DNA of 64,000 nucleotides from CAVWCW01 sp963753615 (GTDB lineage Bacteria > Pseudomonadota > Gammaproteobacteria > Chromatiales > Chromatiaceae). This document shows positions 10,511 through 18,634 of the stretch, one piece after another (the first letter of the stretch is position 1; each line of letters opens with the position of its first letter). Location: NCBI GenBank assembly GCA_963753615.1, contig CAVWCW010000002.1:1-64000 (forward strand). The letters run 5' to 3'. Below the pieces are notes generated by a model. That model worked only from the letters and a program-made list of their open reading frames with translations. It searched no databases and was not told the origin of the DNA. Made by a program: the position numbers and the translations under genes.

Positions 10511-10540
10511 GAAGCCACCGGGTTTTGATCCGGTGGCTTC
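10511..10540. terminator. Perfect 11-bp hairpin next to the tRNA 3' end
   Basis: GAAGCCACCGG (10511-10521) pairs with CCGGTGGCTTC (10530-10540). It lies 9 bp past the 3' end of the minus-strand tRNA gene and is the likely terminator of the tRNA transcript. The loop (GTTTTGAT) is A/T-rich. Confidence 0.65.
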
Positions 10541-10548
10541 GGTGTATT

Positions 10549-10624
10549 TGGTACGCCGCCAGGGAATCGAACCCCGAACCTCCTGATTAAGAGTCAGCTG
10601 CTCTGCCAGTTGAGCTAGCGGCGC
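10549..10624 (-). tRNA. tRNA-Lys (anticodon CTT)
   Basis: The reverse strand folds as a 76-nt tRNA. The acceptor stem is GCGCCGC paired with GCGGCGT (first pair G-T), the D-stem GCTC/GAGC, the anticodon loop CTCTTAA with anticodon CTT (Lys, AAG codon), and the T arm CGGGG-TTCGATT-CCCTG, followed by discriminator A and an encoded CCA. The only blemish is a G-G mismatch at position 27:43. It lies 80 bp downstream of ssb on the same strand. Confidence 0.93.
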
Positions 10625-10703
10625 ACAACGATCAATAGTGCAAAAGCTATAATCTCGTTGCGTCCTGAGGCTCCGTAAGGAGCCGAAGGACATATTTTCA
10701 AAA

Positions 10704-11129
10704 CTAGAACGGCAGATCGTCGTCGTCCTTCGCACCAGCTGTTTGCGGAACGTTCTCATCATCCGGTCCCGCCTGCGCCGGCACATCCACCGAGTCTCCG
10801 ACCCGCCCCAACATCACCATATTCTGGGCAATGACTTCGGTCGTATATTTCTTGACTCCCGACTGGTCTTCCCACGTACGCGTCTGAAGCCGCCCCTCGA
10901 TATAGATCTGCTTTCCTTTTTTCAAATACTCACTGCAGATCTCGGCGAGCTTCGCCCAGGCGACCACCCGGTGCCACTCGGTCCGCTCTTCCCTCTCACC
11001 ATTTTTGTTGGTGTATCGCTCGGACGTGGCCAGATTGAAATTCGCGACGGCCGTACCACCCTGCGTGTATCGAAGCTGCGGATCCGCGCCAAGATTTCCG
11101 ACCAGTATGACTTTGTTTACCCCACTCAT
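10704..11129 (-). CDS. ssb: Single-stranded DNA-binding protein
   Basis: Protein of 141 residues, start ATG at 11129 with GGGAGG upstream. The OB-fold opens with '[20 protein letters not shown]' and continues with '[20 protein letters not shown]', '[20 protein letters not shown]' and '[16 protein letters not shown]', all hallmark SSB blocks. A flexible Gln/Pro-poor linker leads to the acidic tip D-D-D-D-L-P-F, which binds partner repair and replication proteins. Length and tail are normal for a bacterial SSB, which works as a tetramer coating single-stranded DNA. The gene is intact, unlike most of its neighbours. Confidence 0.95.
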   Translation of the reverse strand: MSGVNKVILVGNLGADPQLRYTQGGTAVANFNLATSERYTNKNGEREERTEWHRVVAWAKLAEICSEYLKKGKQIYIEGRLQTRTWEDQSGVKKYTTEVIAQNMVMLGRVGDSVDVPAQAGPDDENVPQTAGAKDDDDLPF

Positions 11130-11439
11130 CACAAACCTCCCATTGAAAAAAGAAACGATAAACTCCCGGGCGGCCCAACCGCCCGAACACTTTCTTATAA
11201 TCCAAAAACGCGCCCGGGTCAAGTCGAATCCCGGAATCCCCCGCGAGAGCCGGTCTCCCTGCCGTCCACATCCGGGACCCTACGAACAGTTCCCGGCAAG
11301 TCCGGACCTTCCCCGACCGATCGCGTGCAACCGTTTCTGGCAAATCGTCGTCTAATATGCTAGGATCATCCGATCTCCCAAGCTCTTAATATTTTCCAAT
11401 TTGGTCACACCTTTCAACCAATCCCATGAAGGAGGATCC

Positions 11440-13769
11440 ATGGTGTCAAACCGGTCCAAACTGCTTTTGAGGGCCCTCGTCGTGCTCGTGTGTCTCGTGC
11501 CGACGCTGGCGTTTTCGCAAACGAAACTTCTCCGGTTCCCCGATATCCACGGGGACAAAGTGGTTTTCTGCCACGCCGGTGACCTGTGGGTGGCCAGCGC
11601 CGACGGCGGCACCGCCGTTCGACTTACCACGCACCCCGGTCAGGAGCTTTTCCCCAAATTCTCGCCGGATGGAAACTGGGTCGCGTTTACCGGCCAGTAC
11701 GACGGCGACGAACAGGTCTACATCATCCCCACCGACGGCGGCGTCCCCAAACAGCTGACGTACTACCCGGCGCGCGGTCCACTACCCCCACGCTGGGGAT
11801 TTGACAACCAGGTGTACGGGTGGACCATCGACGGCACGGCGGTCCTCTTCCGTTCGATGCGCTATGGATGGGACCTGACCGACACCAGACTCTACACGGT
11901 CAGCGTCAAGGGCGGACTCCCCGAACCACTCCCGATGCCCGTATCCGGCGGCGGCGATTTCTCACCCGACGGCACCAAAGCGGTTTATTCCCCTCTGGTC
12001 CGCGATTTCCGTACCTGGAAACGTTACAGGGCGGCTGGGCGCAGGACCTCTACACATTCGATTTCAGCACCTACGAAGCCACCCAGATCACCGATCACGA
12101 TCGTTCGGACCGTGACCCGATGTGGATCGGCAACAAGATCTATTTCTCATCGGATCGCGACGGAACACTCAATCTCTATGTCTTTCGACCTCGAAACAGA
12201 AGAGACGACACAGCTTACCAAAGAGAAAAAATATGACCTCCGCTGGCCGAGCGCCGACGCGGCTGGAAACATTGTTTACGAGCTCGCCGGCGAGCTGCAA
12301 ATTTACGACACCGCCGCGGCCAAATCGAAAAAGATCCTGATCCGCGTACCCAACGACGGTGTTGCCATGCGCCCGTCGCGGGTGTCCGCCGCGGGCAACA
12401 TTGAGAACTGGGGCCTGAGCCCAAAAGGTGAGCGTGCTGTATTCGCCGCGCGCGGCGACATCTTTACGGCGCCCATCGAAAAGGGCGCCACACGCAACCT
12501 CACCCGTTCCTCCAACGCCCACGACAAGTGGCCCGCGTGGTCACCCGACGGCAAGCAGATCGCGTTCATCTCCGACCGCACTGGCGAAGAAGAACTCTAT
12601 CTCGTCAATCAGGACGGCAAGGGCGAGCTCGTACAGCTGACCAAAAACGGCAAGGAAATGCGTTACCTGCCAAAATGGTCGCCGGACGGCAAAAAGATCG
12701 CCTTCACCGACAAAAACGGCAAGATCTGGGTCCTGGATGTCGCATCCAAAAAGATGAAAGAGATCGCCGACGAGAAGGCAAACTGGACCTTTGATTACAC
12801 ATGGTCGCCAAACGGCGGTTTCATGGCGATCGCACTCGAAGACGAGGTAGGGTTCGGATCGATCTACATCTGGAGCGCCAAGGACAACAAGCTCCACCGG
12901 ATCACCGGCCCATCGTTCAACGAGTGGAATCCCGTTTGGGATCCCAAGGGAGATTACCTCTACTATCTGAGCGACCGCGAATTCGCGCCGCAGATCGGGT
13001 CGATCGAGTGGAACTACATGGTCGACCGCGAGACGTACATTTATGCCCTCGCTCTTCGCAAGGATGTCAAAAACCCGTTCCCCTTCGAAAGTGATGAAGT
13101 AAAGATCGAAGAGGAAAAGAAAGACGAAGACAAGGACAAGAAAAAAGACGACGCGGATAAGAAAGATACGGACGACGAAGACAAGAAAGACGAAAAGAAA
13201 GAGCCCATCAAGATCGACTTCGAGGGTCTTGCCCAGCGTGTGGCGAGGATTCCCGTCGATGCGGACAATTACTACGGACTCGCGGCGATCGAGGGCAACA
13301 TCATTTACGTACGCGGCCGTCCGTTTTACTACGGACGCGGGAGCGACGTTAAACCCGAGATCAAGATTTTCACAATGGAAGATCGCGAGGAAGACACCGT
13401 CGTCAAGGACGCCGGGTCTACGCGCTCTCGAATGACGGTAAAAAGCTTCTCGCGCGCTCGAGCGGCACCTTCAAGCTCTATGACGCCAAAGCCAAACCCG
13501 GCGACCCCAAAACGGTATCGACAAAAGGACTCGTCGTCGACCGCATCCCCGCCGATGAATGGGCGGTGATTTTTGATGAGGTGTGGCGGCGTTTCCGTGA
13601 CTTCTTCTATGTGGAAAACATGCACGGTTACGATTGGGATGCCATCGGCGATCGCTATCGGCCAATGCTCGAGCACGTCGCGCATCGCGCGGATTTGAAC
13701 TACGTGCTGGGTGAAATGGTCGCCGAGCAACCGGATTTGAAGAAAGCCGATGACACCCCAGCTGCCTGA
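11440..13769 (+). CDS. Tricorn protease homologue, truncated and frameshifted
   Basis: It starts at ATG 11440 behind a strong AAGGAGG. A signal peptide (LVVLVCLVPTLAFSQ) is followed by PD40/TolB-like propeller repeats (FSPDGNWVAF, WSPDGKQIAF, WSPDGKKIAF) as in bacterial tricorn proteases, which trim peptides. A long Lys/Asp/Glu-only linker lies near 13095-13205. The C1 helical domain begins 'IFDEVWRRFRDFFYVENMHG' and 'ADLNYVLGEMVAE', matching the family to about base 13,728. There the match stops. The PDZ domain and the C2 domain with the catalytic Ser are absent, and an unrelated tail (PDLKKADDTPAA) runs to a stop at 13769. Frame changes near 12,025, 12,180 and 13,417 look like sequence errors. 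The truncation coincides with the composition change and is read as a contig join. Confidence 0.8.
13720..13735. other. Probable assembly join between two genomes
   Basis: The tricorn homology ends inside the conserved block G-E-M-V-A-E at about 13,728. From here on the gene types, base composition and gene order are gammaproteobacterial. The downstream side gives no tricorn residues in any frame. An insertion or transfer event is possible, but no repeat, integrase, att site or IS end is seen here. Confidence 0.6.
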
Positions 13770-13810
13770 TCGTGGCAGAGCGGGCTGAATTGTTAAAAAA
13801 TCGGCCAAAC

Positions 13811-13838
13811 TTGACGCGCCGCACGCATTTTGTAGAAT
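13811..13838 (+). promoter_or_regulatory. Sigma70-type promoter upstream of the lasso cluster
   Basis: TTGACG at 13811-13816 and TAGAAT at 13833-13838 are separated by 16 bp, five-of-six matches each to the -35 and -10 consensus. It lies 232 bp upstream of the lasso precursor start and is the only clear promoter before it, so it probably drives the cluster with a leader of about 225 nt. Confidence 0.55.
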
Positions 13839-13875
13839 TCGGGCTAATCACCTGTTAGTCAAAGGGATTGTCCTT

Positions 13876-13971
13876 ATGCGAGCCCGGGTGATTTCTACCT
13901 GGCCGGGACTGCGCGAACCGCTCCTTCCCCGAAAGGTGGGACGCCTTACGCGCTCAAATGCTGCGGGATAG
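13876..13971 (+). CDS. Possible 31-residue leader peptide ORF
   Basis: ATG 13876 to TAG 13969-13971 encodes a basic peptide beginning MRARVISTWPGL, within the transcribed leader between the promoter and the lasso precursor. It has no lasso leader signature and only a weak AAGGGA-like site upstream. It may be a chance ORF. Confidence 0.2.
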   Translation: MRARVISTWPGLREPLLPRKVGRLTRSNAAG

Positions 13972-14070
13972 GCGTGCAGCGGCATTCACAGGATTCGGGG
14001 ACACGGAACGGGCCAAACGCCGGAATTCCACACTGATTGATCGACCGTCAGAACGGAGAACGGAGCGCAG

Positions 14071-14271
14071 ATGAAACCGACCGCAAAGACAGACATTGAT
14101 GGCGACGCACCCCACGAGGTTGCGCCGGACCAAGGTGAACCGGGGGCAATTGCCGCCAAGAAGAAGTACCGAACTCCGCGGCTCCGCGACTATGGGGACG
14201 TGCGGAGCATGACATTGGGTGGATCGGACGCCGTCGGCGATTCCGGGAGTGCGTTGCGCAGGAACGCCTGA
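14071..14271 (+). CDS. Lasso-peptide family precursor
   Basis: A 66-residue protein with a leader that fits the lasso consensus Y-x2-P-x-L-x3-G-x5-T-x-G exactly: Tyr33, Pro36, Leu38, Gly42, Thr48, Gly50. Cleavage after Leu49 would give a 17-residue core starting GGSDAVGDSGSALRRNA, where Gly1 could form an isopeptide ring with Asp8 (Asp57), the usual 7-9 residue spacing. Thr at position -2 is the recognised leader feature. Predicted fate: leader bound by an RRE protein, cut by a B2 peptidase and cyclised by the asparagine-synthetase-like enzyme encoded 4.4 kb downstream. GGAG lies upstream of the ATG. The C-terminal Arg-Arg-Asn-Ala tail and the Gly/Ser/Asp-rich core are typical of the proteobacterial lasso-RiPP leader family; activity is unknown. 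Confidence 0.8.
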   Translation: MKPTAKTDIDGDAPHEVAPDQGEPGAIAAKKKYRTPRLRDYGDVRSMTLGGSDAVGDSGSALRRNA

Positions 14272-14372
14272 GCGGCCCCGTCCCGAATATTGCGTTCAAA
14301 GAGCATAGCCGCAATACCCAAGAGGCGTTGCGGCTGCGCGACTACGAGATCAGAAACGGGCAGAGGCATCAC

Positions 14373-17300
14373 ATGTTGAGCGAGCACAGGCAATCAGTTG
14401 CGGTCGCCGGGTCTTCCGGAGACTTCGGTGCTGGGAAAACGTTGACGCAGCAAAGCTTAGCACCCGGGGTCCGGCGTCGCGCCCTAGCCGTTCTGCTGGG
14501 CATGCTGTGCCTGTCCGGCCCGGTTGTAGCCTGGGCGGCCTGCACCAACGGCAGCAGTTACTCAGAAGAGCTTACGCTGAATTGGGGCGGCATCAGTCCG
14601 GGCTTGACAGCCGGGTCAAACTACACCGGGAATGCTACGATTCCCGCATCGACAGGCAATGTCACCGTCAACATCAGCATCGCCAACAACGGCACGTGGA
14701 ACGGTTCGGGCGGAGGCGCCGGCGGGGGCCGGCCGGGCTTGGTCAGCGGCAACCTTGCGCTGGGCAGCATCTTCGACCCCGCCAGCGAAAATCTGGTGGT
14801 GGCTCTGACGTTCAGAAATCCCAATGGCGACTTGCTGCCCGTCGAGAACGCCTCGTTTAGCGTGTACGACATGGACGGAATCACTTTTTTTGGCAGTTAC
14901 CGGGATCAGGCAACCCTATCCGCCGGGACATGGACGACCGGGGCTGGCTGGGCAGGAACGGGCGGCTCTACCGCCACCATCACTGCAGCCGATAACTCAG
15001 GGCTATTTGCCTGCTCTGGACTCAGCACGAATGCAGCCTGCAGCGCGACGGCGAACACGGGGGCCGGGACCCCGGTCACGAGCCTGTCGTTTCGCTACAA
15101 CAACGCACGTGCGACGGCGACGAACCCGTACCAGGAAATCGCCCTGTCCAACGTGTCCTTCTGCGTCGACCCCGCCATGGTCCCGGTGACCATCGCCAGC
15201 GTCGAGGCCCGCCAAGAAGGTGCGGACCTGGCGGTGGCTTGGTCGACAACCATGGAGCGGGCCAATGCAGGCTTCAATGTCCTCGCCGAGCTTGGCGACG
15301 GCTGGGAGCCGCTGAATTCGTCGCTGATCCCCTCCCACGCGGTCGACGCCGAGGAGCCGCAGTATTACGCGGAGCGTTTTGCCGGCGTGGCTGTCGACCG
15401 CATCCTGATCGAGGACGTCGATATCCGCGGGCGGGCCCAACGTCACGGCCCCTTCGAGGTGGGACGCAAGCACGGTGCCGACCCCGATGTGCGGCGGGTG
15501 GACGTGGCCGCTATCCGCAGCGCCAATGCGCCAGCCCGAGGCACCGCAAAGGGCTTGGACACGGCCGCGCGCGCCGCAGCCACCGGGGCGACCTCGGCGC
15601 GCCTCCTGGTCACCGAGAATGGCATTCAACGCATCACCCACGCCGACCTACTCGCGGCGGGCGTCGATCTTAGCGGGATAGCGCCGGAACTGATCGGCAT
15701 CGCCGACGATGCGCGGCCCGTTGCCCGTTACGTGGACGACACGAATGGAAACGGCGTGTTTGACGGCGACGACGCCATCGAGTTCATCGGCGAAGCGGTG
15801 CCGACCCTTTACAGCAAGGCCAACATCTACGTCCTGACCAGCGACGGTGAGAAGACCTTGGAAGCGTCGGTCAAAACCTTGAAAGGAAGCCCGGATGCCT
15901 CCGACGCCTATATGGCGACCTATCGGAGCTATCCCGACAAGACCTACAGCGCCAGCGCCCCGGTGGGCTCGATCCCCTGGTACGACGCACTCATCCGCGC
16001 CTATGGCGGCCCCGCAACGCTGACGCGGACATTCGATCTGCCCGATCTGGACGGCCTGTCGGCGACCTCTGCCTCGCTGGAGATCGATTTGTGGGGGCAA
16101 AGCGATTTCTTCGGCCCCGACGACCATCATGTCTTGGTGTCGCTGAACGGTGTCGAGATCGCGGACCGCCATTTCGACGGATTGAGCCTCGATCGGATTC
16201 AGTTGGAACTGGCCGCCGGTGCCCTGCGCACCACGGGCAACCAACTCGTGATCTCTCTGCCGTTCGATACCGGCAGTCTGTTCGACTTCGTGGGCTTGGA
16301 CGGATTCCAGGTCACCTATCCGGCTTTGGCCCGGATGCGGGCACATGAATGGTCTGCCACGCTGGAGGCTGGCGCGCCCAATCTCAGGGTCGGCGGCATC
16401 AGCGATTGTGCGGGGCTCCACCTGTGGGCGCAGCATAGGAACCGGCCCTACAGGCTTGCCGACGTGCTGATCAGCGACACGGACCCCGGCTGTGCTGTGA
16501 CGCTCCCGTCCAGGCGGCAGACTGCCATGGCGTTCTGGATCGCAGAGGCCGGCGGTACCCATTCCCCGCGGATCCAAGCGGATGTGCCCGCGGCGGTCAA
16601 ACGGGCGAACTTCAAGACCCGGTACCTCATTGTGACACACCCCCTGTTCGCGGGTTCCCTCTCTGATTTGGTGGCGCTTCAAGAGACCCGTGGCCTGCGC
16701 ACTCAAGTGGTGACCACGGATGCCATCTACGCCGCTTACTCCGACCACGAACGCGCCGCCGACGCGATTCAGACATTCATCCGCGCGAGCGCCAAGCGGC
16801 CCCGCAGCCGGCTGAAGTACGTGCTGTTCGTCGGCGGCGACGTCTACGACTACTTCAATATTCGCGGCGCGGAGGCCCTCAGCTTCGTGCCGACCCAGTA
16901 CGCCAAGGTTGGGGACCTGATCAATTTCGCCCCGACCGATGTCCTATACGGCGATGTTGACGGCGACGGTCTGCCGGACCTTGCCACGGGGCGGCTAATT
17001 GCCCGATCCACCGAGGAGCTTGAAGCGGTGATCAACAAGCTCGTCGCCTACGACGGCGGCCGTGAAGCATTGGTCGTTACTGGGCGTTCGGACGCGGGTT
17101 CGGTTTATTCCATGCAGCACCAAGCGATGACCCAAGATCTGGCGGACGGCGGCTGGACGCTGATCGATTTGCCGGTAGACGATTATGTCGCCACCTCCGA
17201 TGCCCGAACTGAGCTCCTTGCACAACTCGGCTTCGGTTACCCTTTGGTGAGCTATCTCGGTCACAGCGACTACGATTACTGGGACTTCGGTCCCCTGTTC

Positions 17301-17654
17301 CATCGCAACGACGTGGCGCGCATCCCGGACGGTCAGCCTCCCTTCGTAGTGACTCAATGGGGTTGTTGGAACAGCTACTTCGTGTCCGTTTCGATCGAAA
17401 CCATGGCGCACACCCTGCTTCTGACCGCGGACAAAGGGGCGGCATCCGTCATCGGTTCGTCGTCGCTGACCAGCCTCGATGCCCACGACGCCATCGGGAA
17501 GCGGTTCTTTTCCGCCTTGTCTCAGGGACCTATCGCCCTCGGGGACGCGCTGCTGCAGGCCCAACGGGAGGCGGTCATTGAGTCGCCATCGTTCCGAGAC
17601 GATATCCTGGCCTTGATCCTGCTCGGTGACCCTGCGCTGGTGGTCGGGCGTTAG
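14373..17654 (+). CDS. Secreted C25-family (gingipain-like) cysteine peptidase
   Basis: Intact protein of 1093 residues. The ATG at 14373 has GAGG 7 bases upstream. A long Sec signal (LAVLLGMLCLSGPVVAWA) is followed by a mature start A-C-T-N-G. Residues about 50-300 are a Gly/Ser/Thr/Asn-rich beta domain; a middle section carries 'DDTNGNGVFDGDDAIEFIGE', common in this family. The C25 catalytic domain occupies about 755-1090. His964 sits in Y-L-G-H-S-D and Cys998 in Q-W-G-C-W-N, matching the His-Cys dyad. The end 'ALILLGDPALVVG' is the usual family close. No T9SS-type C-terminal domain is seen. It lies between a lasso precursor and the modifying enzymes on one strand. Being exported, it cannot easily act as the cytosolic leader peptidase, but may process the exported product or another target. 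Confidence 0.8.
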   Translation: MLSEHRQSVAVAGSSGDFGAGKTLTQQSLAPGVRRRALAVLLGMLCLSGPVVAWAACTNGSSYSEELTLNWGGISPGLTAGSNYTGNATIPASTGNVTVNISIANNGTWNGSGGGAGGGRPGLVSGNLALGSIFDPASENLVVALTFRNPNGDLLPVENASFSVYDMDGITFFGSYRDQATLSAGTWTTGAGWAGTGGSTATITAADNSGLFACSGLSTNAACSATANTGAGTPVTSLSFRYNNARATATNPYQEIALSNVSFCVDPAMVPVTIASVEARQEGADLAVAWSTTMERANAGFNVLAELGDGWEPLNSSLIPSHAVDAEEPQYYAERFAGVAVDRILIEDVDIRGRAQRHGPFEVGRKHGADPDVRRVDVAAIRSANAPARGTAKGLDTAARAAATGATSARLLVTENGIQRITHADLLAAGVDLSGIAPELIGIADDARPVARYVDDTNGNGVFDGDDAIEFIGEAVPTLYSKANIYVLTSDGEKTLEASVKTLKGSPDASDAYMATYRSYPDKTYSASAPVGSIPWYDALIRAYGGPATLTRTFDLPDLDGLSATSASLEIDLWGQSDFFGPDDHHVLVSLNGVEIADRHFDGLSLDRIQLELAAGALRTTGNQLVISLPFDTGSLFDFVGLDGFQVTYPALARMRAHEWSATLEAGAPNLRVGGISDCAGLHLWAQHRNRPYRLADVLISDTDPGCAVTLPSRRQTAMAFWIAEAGGTHSPRIQADVPAAVKRANFKTRYLIVTHPLFAGSLSDLVALQETRGLRTQVVTTDAIYAAYSDHERAADAIQTFIRASAKRPRSRLKYVLFVGGDVYDYFNIRGAEALSFVPTQYAKVGDLINFAPTDVLYGDVDGDGLPDLATGRLIARSTEELEAVINKLVAYDGGREALVVTGRSDAGSVYSMQHQAMTQDLADGGWTLIDLPVDDYVATSDARTELLAQLGFGYPLVSYLGHSDYDYWDFGPLFHRNDVARIPDGQPPFVVTQWGCWNSYFVSVSIETMAHTLLLTADKGAASVIGSSSLTSLDAHDAIGKRFFSALSQGPIALGDALLQAQREAVIESPSFRDDILALILLGDPALVVGR

Positions 17655-17680
17655 GGGCGATTGCTTCTCACCCAGGCCGT

Positions 17681-18634
17681 GTGGATCGGTACTCGCGGGC
17701 GGCTGCTTTGTGGCTCGCAAGCCCCGAGTTAGCGCACAAGGCACCGATCCACGAGTATCGGGTCGCGGGTCTCCGCCTCTGCTGCGAGCGACCGATCGAG
17801 GTTCTTCAGTCTTTCGGGGGCGTCGACTCCGCCCCCGATGCAACGGACTTGCTGCCGTTCCAGCTCGCGGGCGCGGATGCCACCGTCGCCCTCCGCGGCC
17901 TGATCGGCGGCAAGCTGCGGTCCGTCCGCGCCGCCTATCGGGCGGGGGCGTGTGTGCTCTCGGTCGAGGGCGTCGGTCGTTTTCAGCTCCGACAGCTAGG
18001 GATCACCTTCCCCTGCTCCAGCCAGGCACCGCTATCTCCCACCTGCATCGAAACGCTCACCGGCCCGGCGCTTCTGCTAGCGCTGGCAGCCCGAGGTCGC
18101 TTCGCACTGCACGCAAGCGCCGCTGAAGTCGCGGGCGCCGGGCTCTGGGTATTCTTAGGCGATTCGGGTGCCGGGAAATCGACGCTGGCGGCATTTGCCG
18201 GTTCCGCCGCCGGGTGCAGACCCGTTGCCGACGACATCCTCCCCGTTTCATGGGGGGCGGATGGACTCCGGGCCTATCCCTGGTATCCCCAACTCAAGCT
18301 CGGGCCAAAAGCACAGTATGCGGGCGGTTCAATGGCGGAGCGGCTTGCGGTGGCGGGTATCTGCGTATTGGAGCCGAGAGGACCGAGCGACGAAGTGGCC
18401 TTGGTCCCCTTGACCAGCGGCGAGTCGATCACCGCCCTGACGCGGCAGACCGTAGCGGCACGACTGTTTGCACCGGCGATGCTCGCCCGCCATTTCCAGG
18501 CCGTTACCCAGGTAGCCGGCACCATCCCGATGTACCGGCTTGGCATACCTCGCGATCACGGACGCATCGCCGAGGTGTACCGGAAGCTGGCTCATGCGGG
18601 CGCAGTCCGGCGACGCTGGGGCAGTCCCAAATGA
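17681..18634 (+). CDS. HPr-kinase-like protein of the lasso cluster
   Basis: Protein of 317 residues starting at GTG 17681, 26 bp after the peptidase gene. A P-loop G-D-S-G-A-G-K-S-T lies at residues about 160-168, preceded by 'RFALHASAAEVAGAGLWVFL', and 'VADDILPV' follows as the acidic metal-binding block. This is the layout of HPrK-like kinases found in lasso clusters, where some (paeninodin type) phosphorylate the C-terminal residue of the precursor. The core here ends in Ala, not Ser, so that reaction is not directly supported; Ser3, Ser9 and Ser11 are the only hydroxyl residues. Its stop overlaps the next start (ATGA), which shows coupling with the cyclase. Confidence 0.75.
   Translation: MDRYSRAAALWLASPELAHKAPIHEYRVAGLRLCCERPIEVLQSFGGVDSAPDATDLLPFQLAGADATVALRGLIGGKLRSVRAAYRAGACVLSVEGVGRFQLRQLGITFPCSSQAPLSPTCIETLTGPALLLALAARGRFALHASAAEVAGAGLWVFLGDSGAGKSTLAAFAGSAAGCRPVADDILPVSWGADGLRAYPWYPQLKLGPKAQYAGGSMAERLAVAGICVLEPRGPSDEVALVPLTSGESITALTRQTVAARLFAPAMLARHFQAVTQVAGTIPMYRLGIPRDHGRIAEVYRKLAHAGAVRRRWGSPK

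Noticed and set aside
11130..11439. Operator or riboswitch between ssb and the tricorn gene
   Set aside because: The divergent region has only weak A/T-rich patches and no convincing paired elements beyond the strong AAGGAGG of the tricorn gene.
13876..13971. 31-residue ORF as a second lasso precursor
   Set aside because: It lacks the Y-P-L-G-T leader signature and has no Gly start with a properly spaced Asp/Glu.
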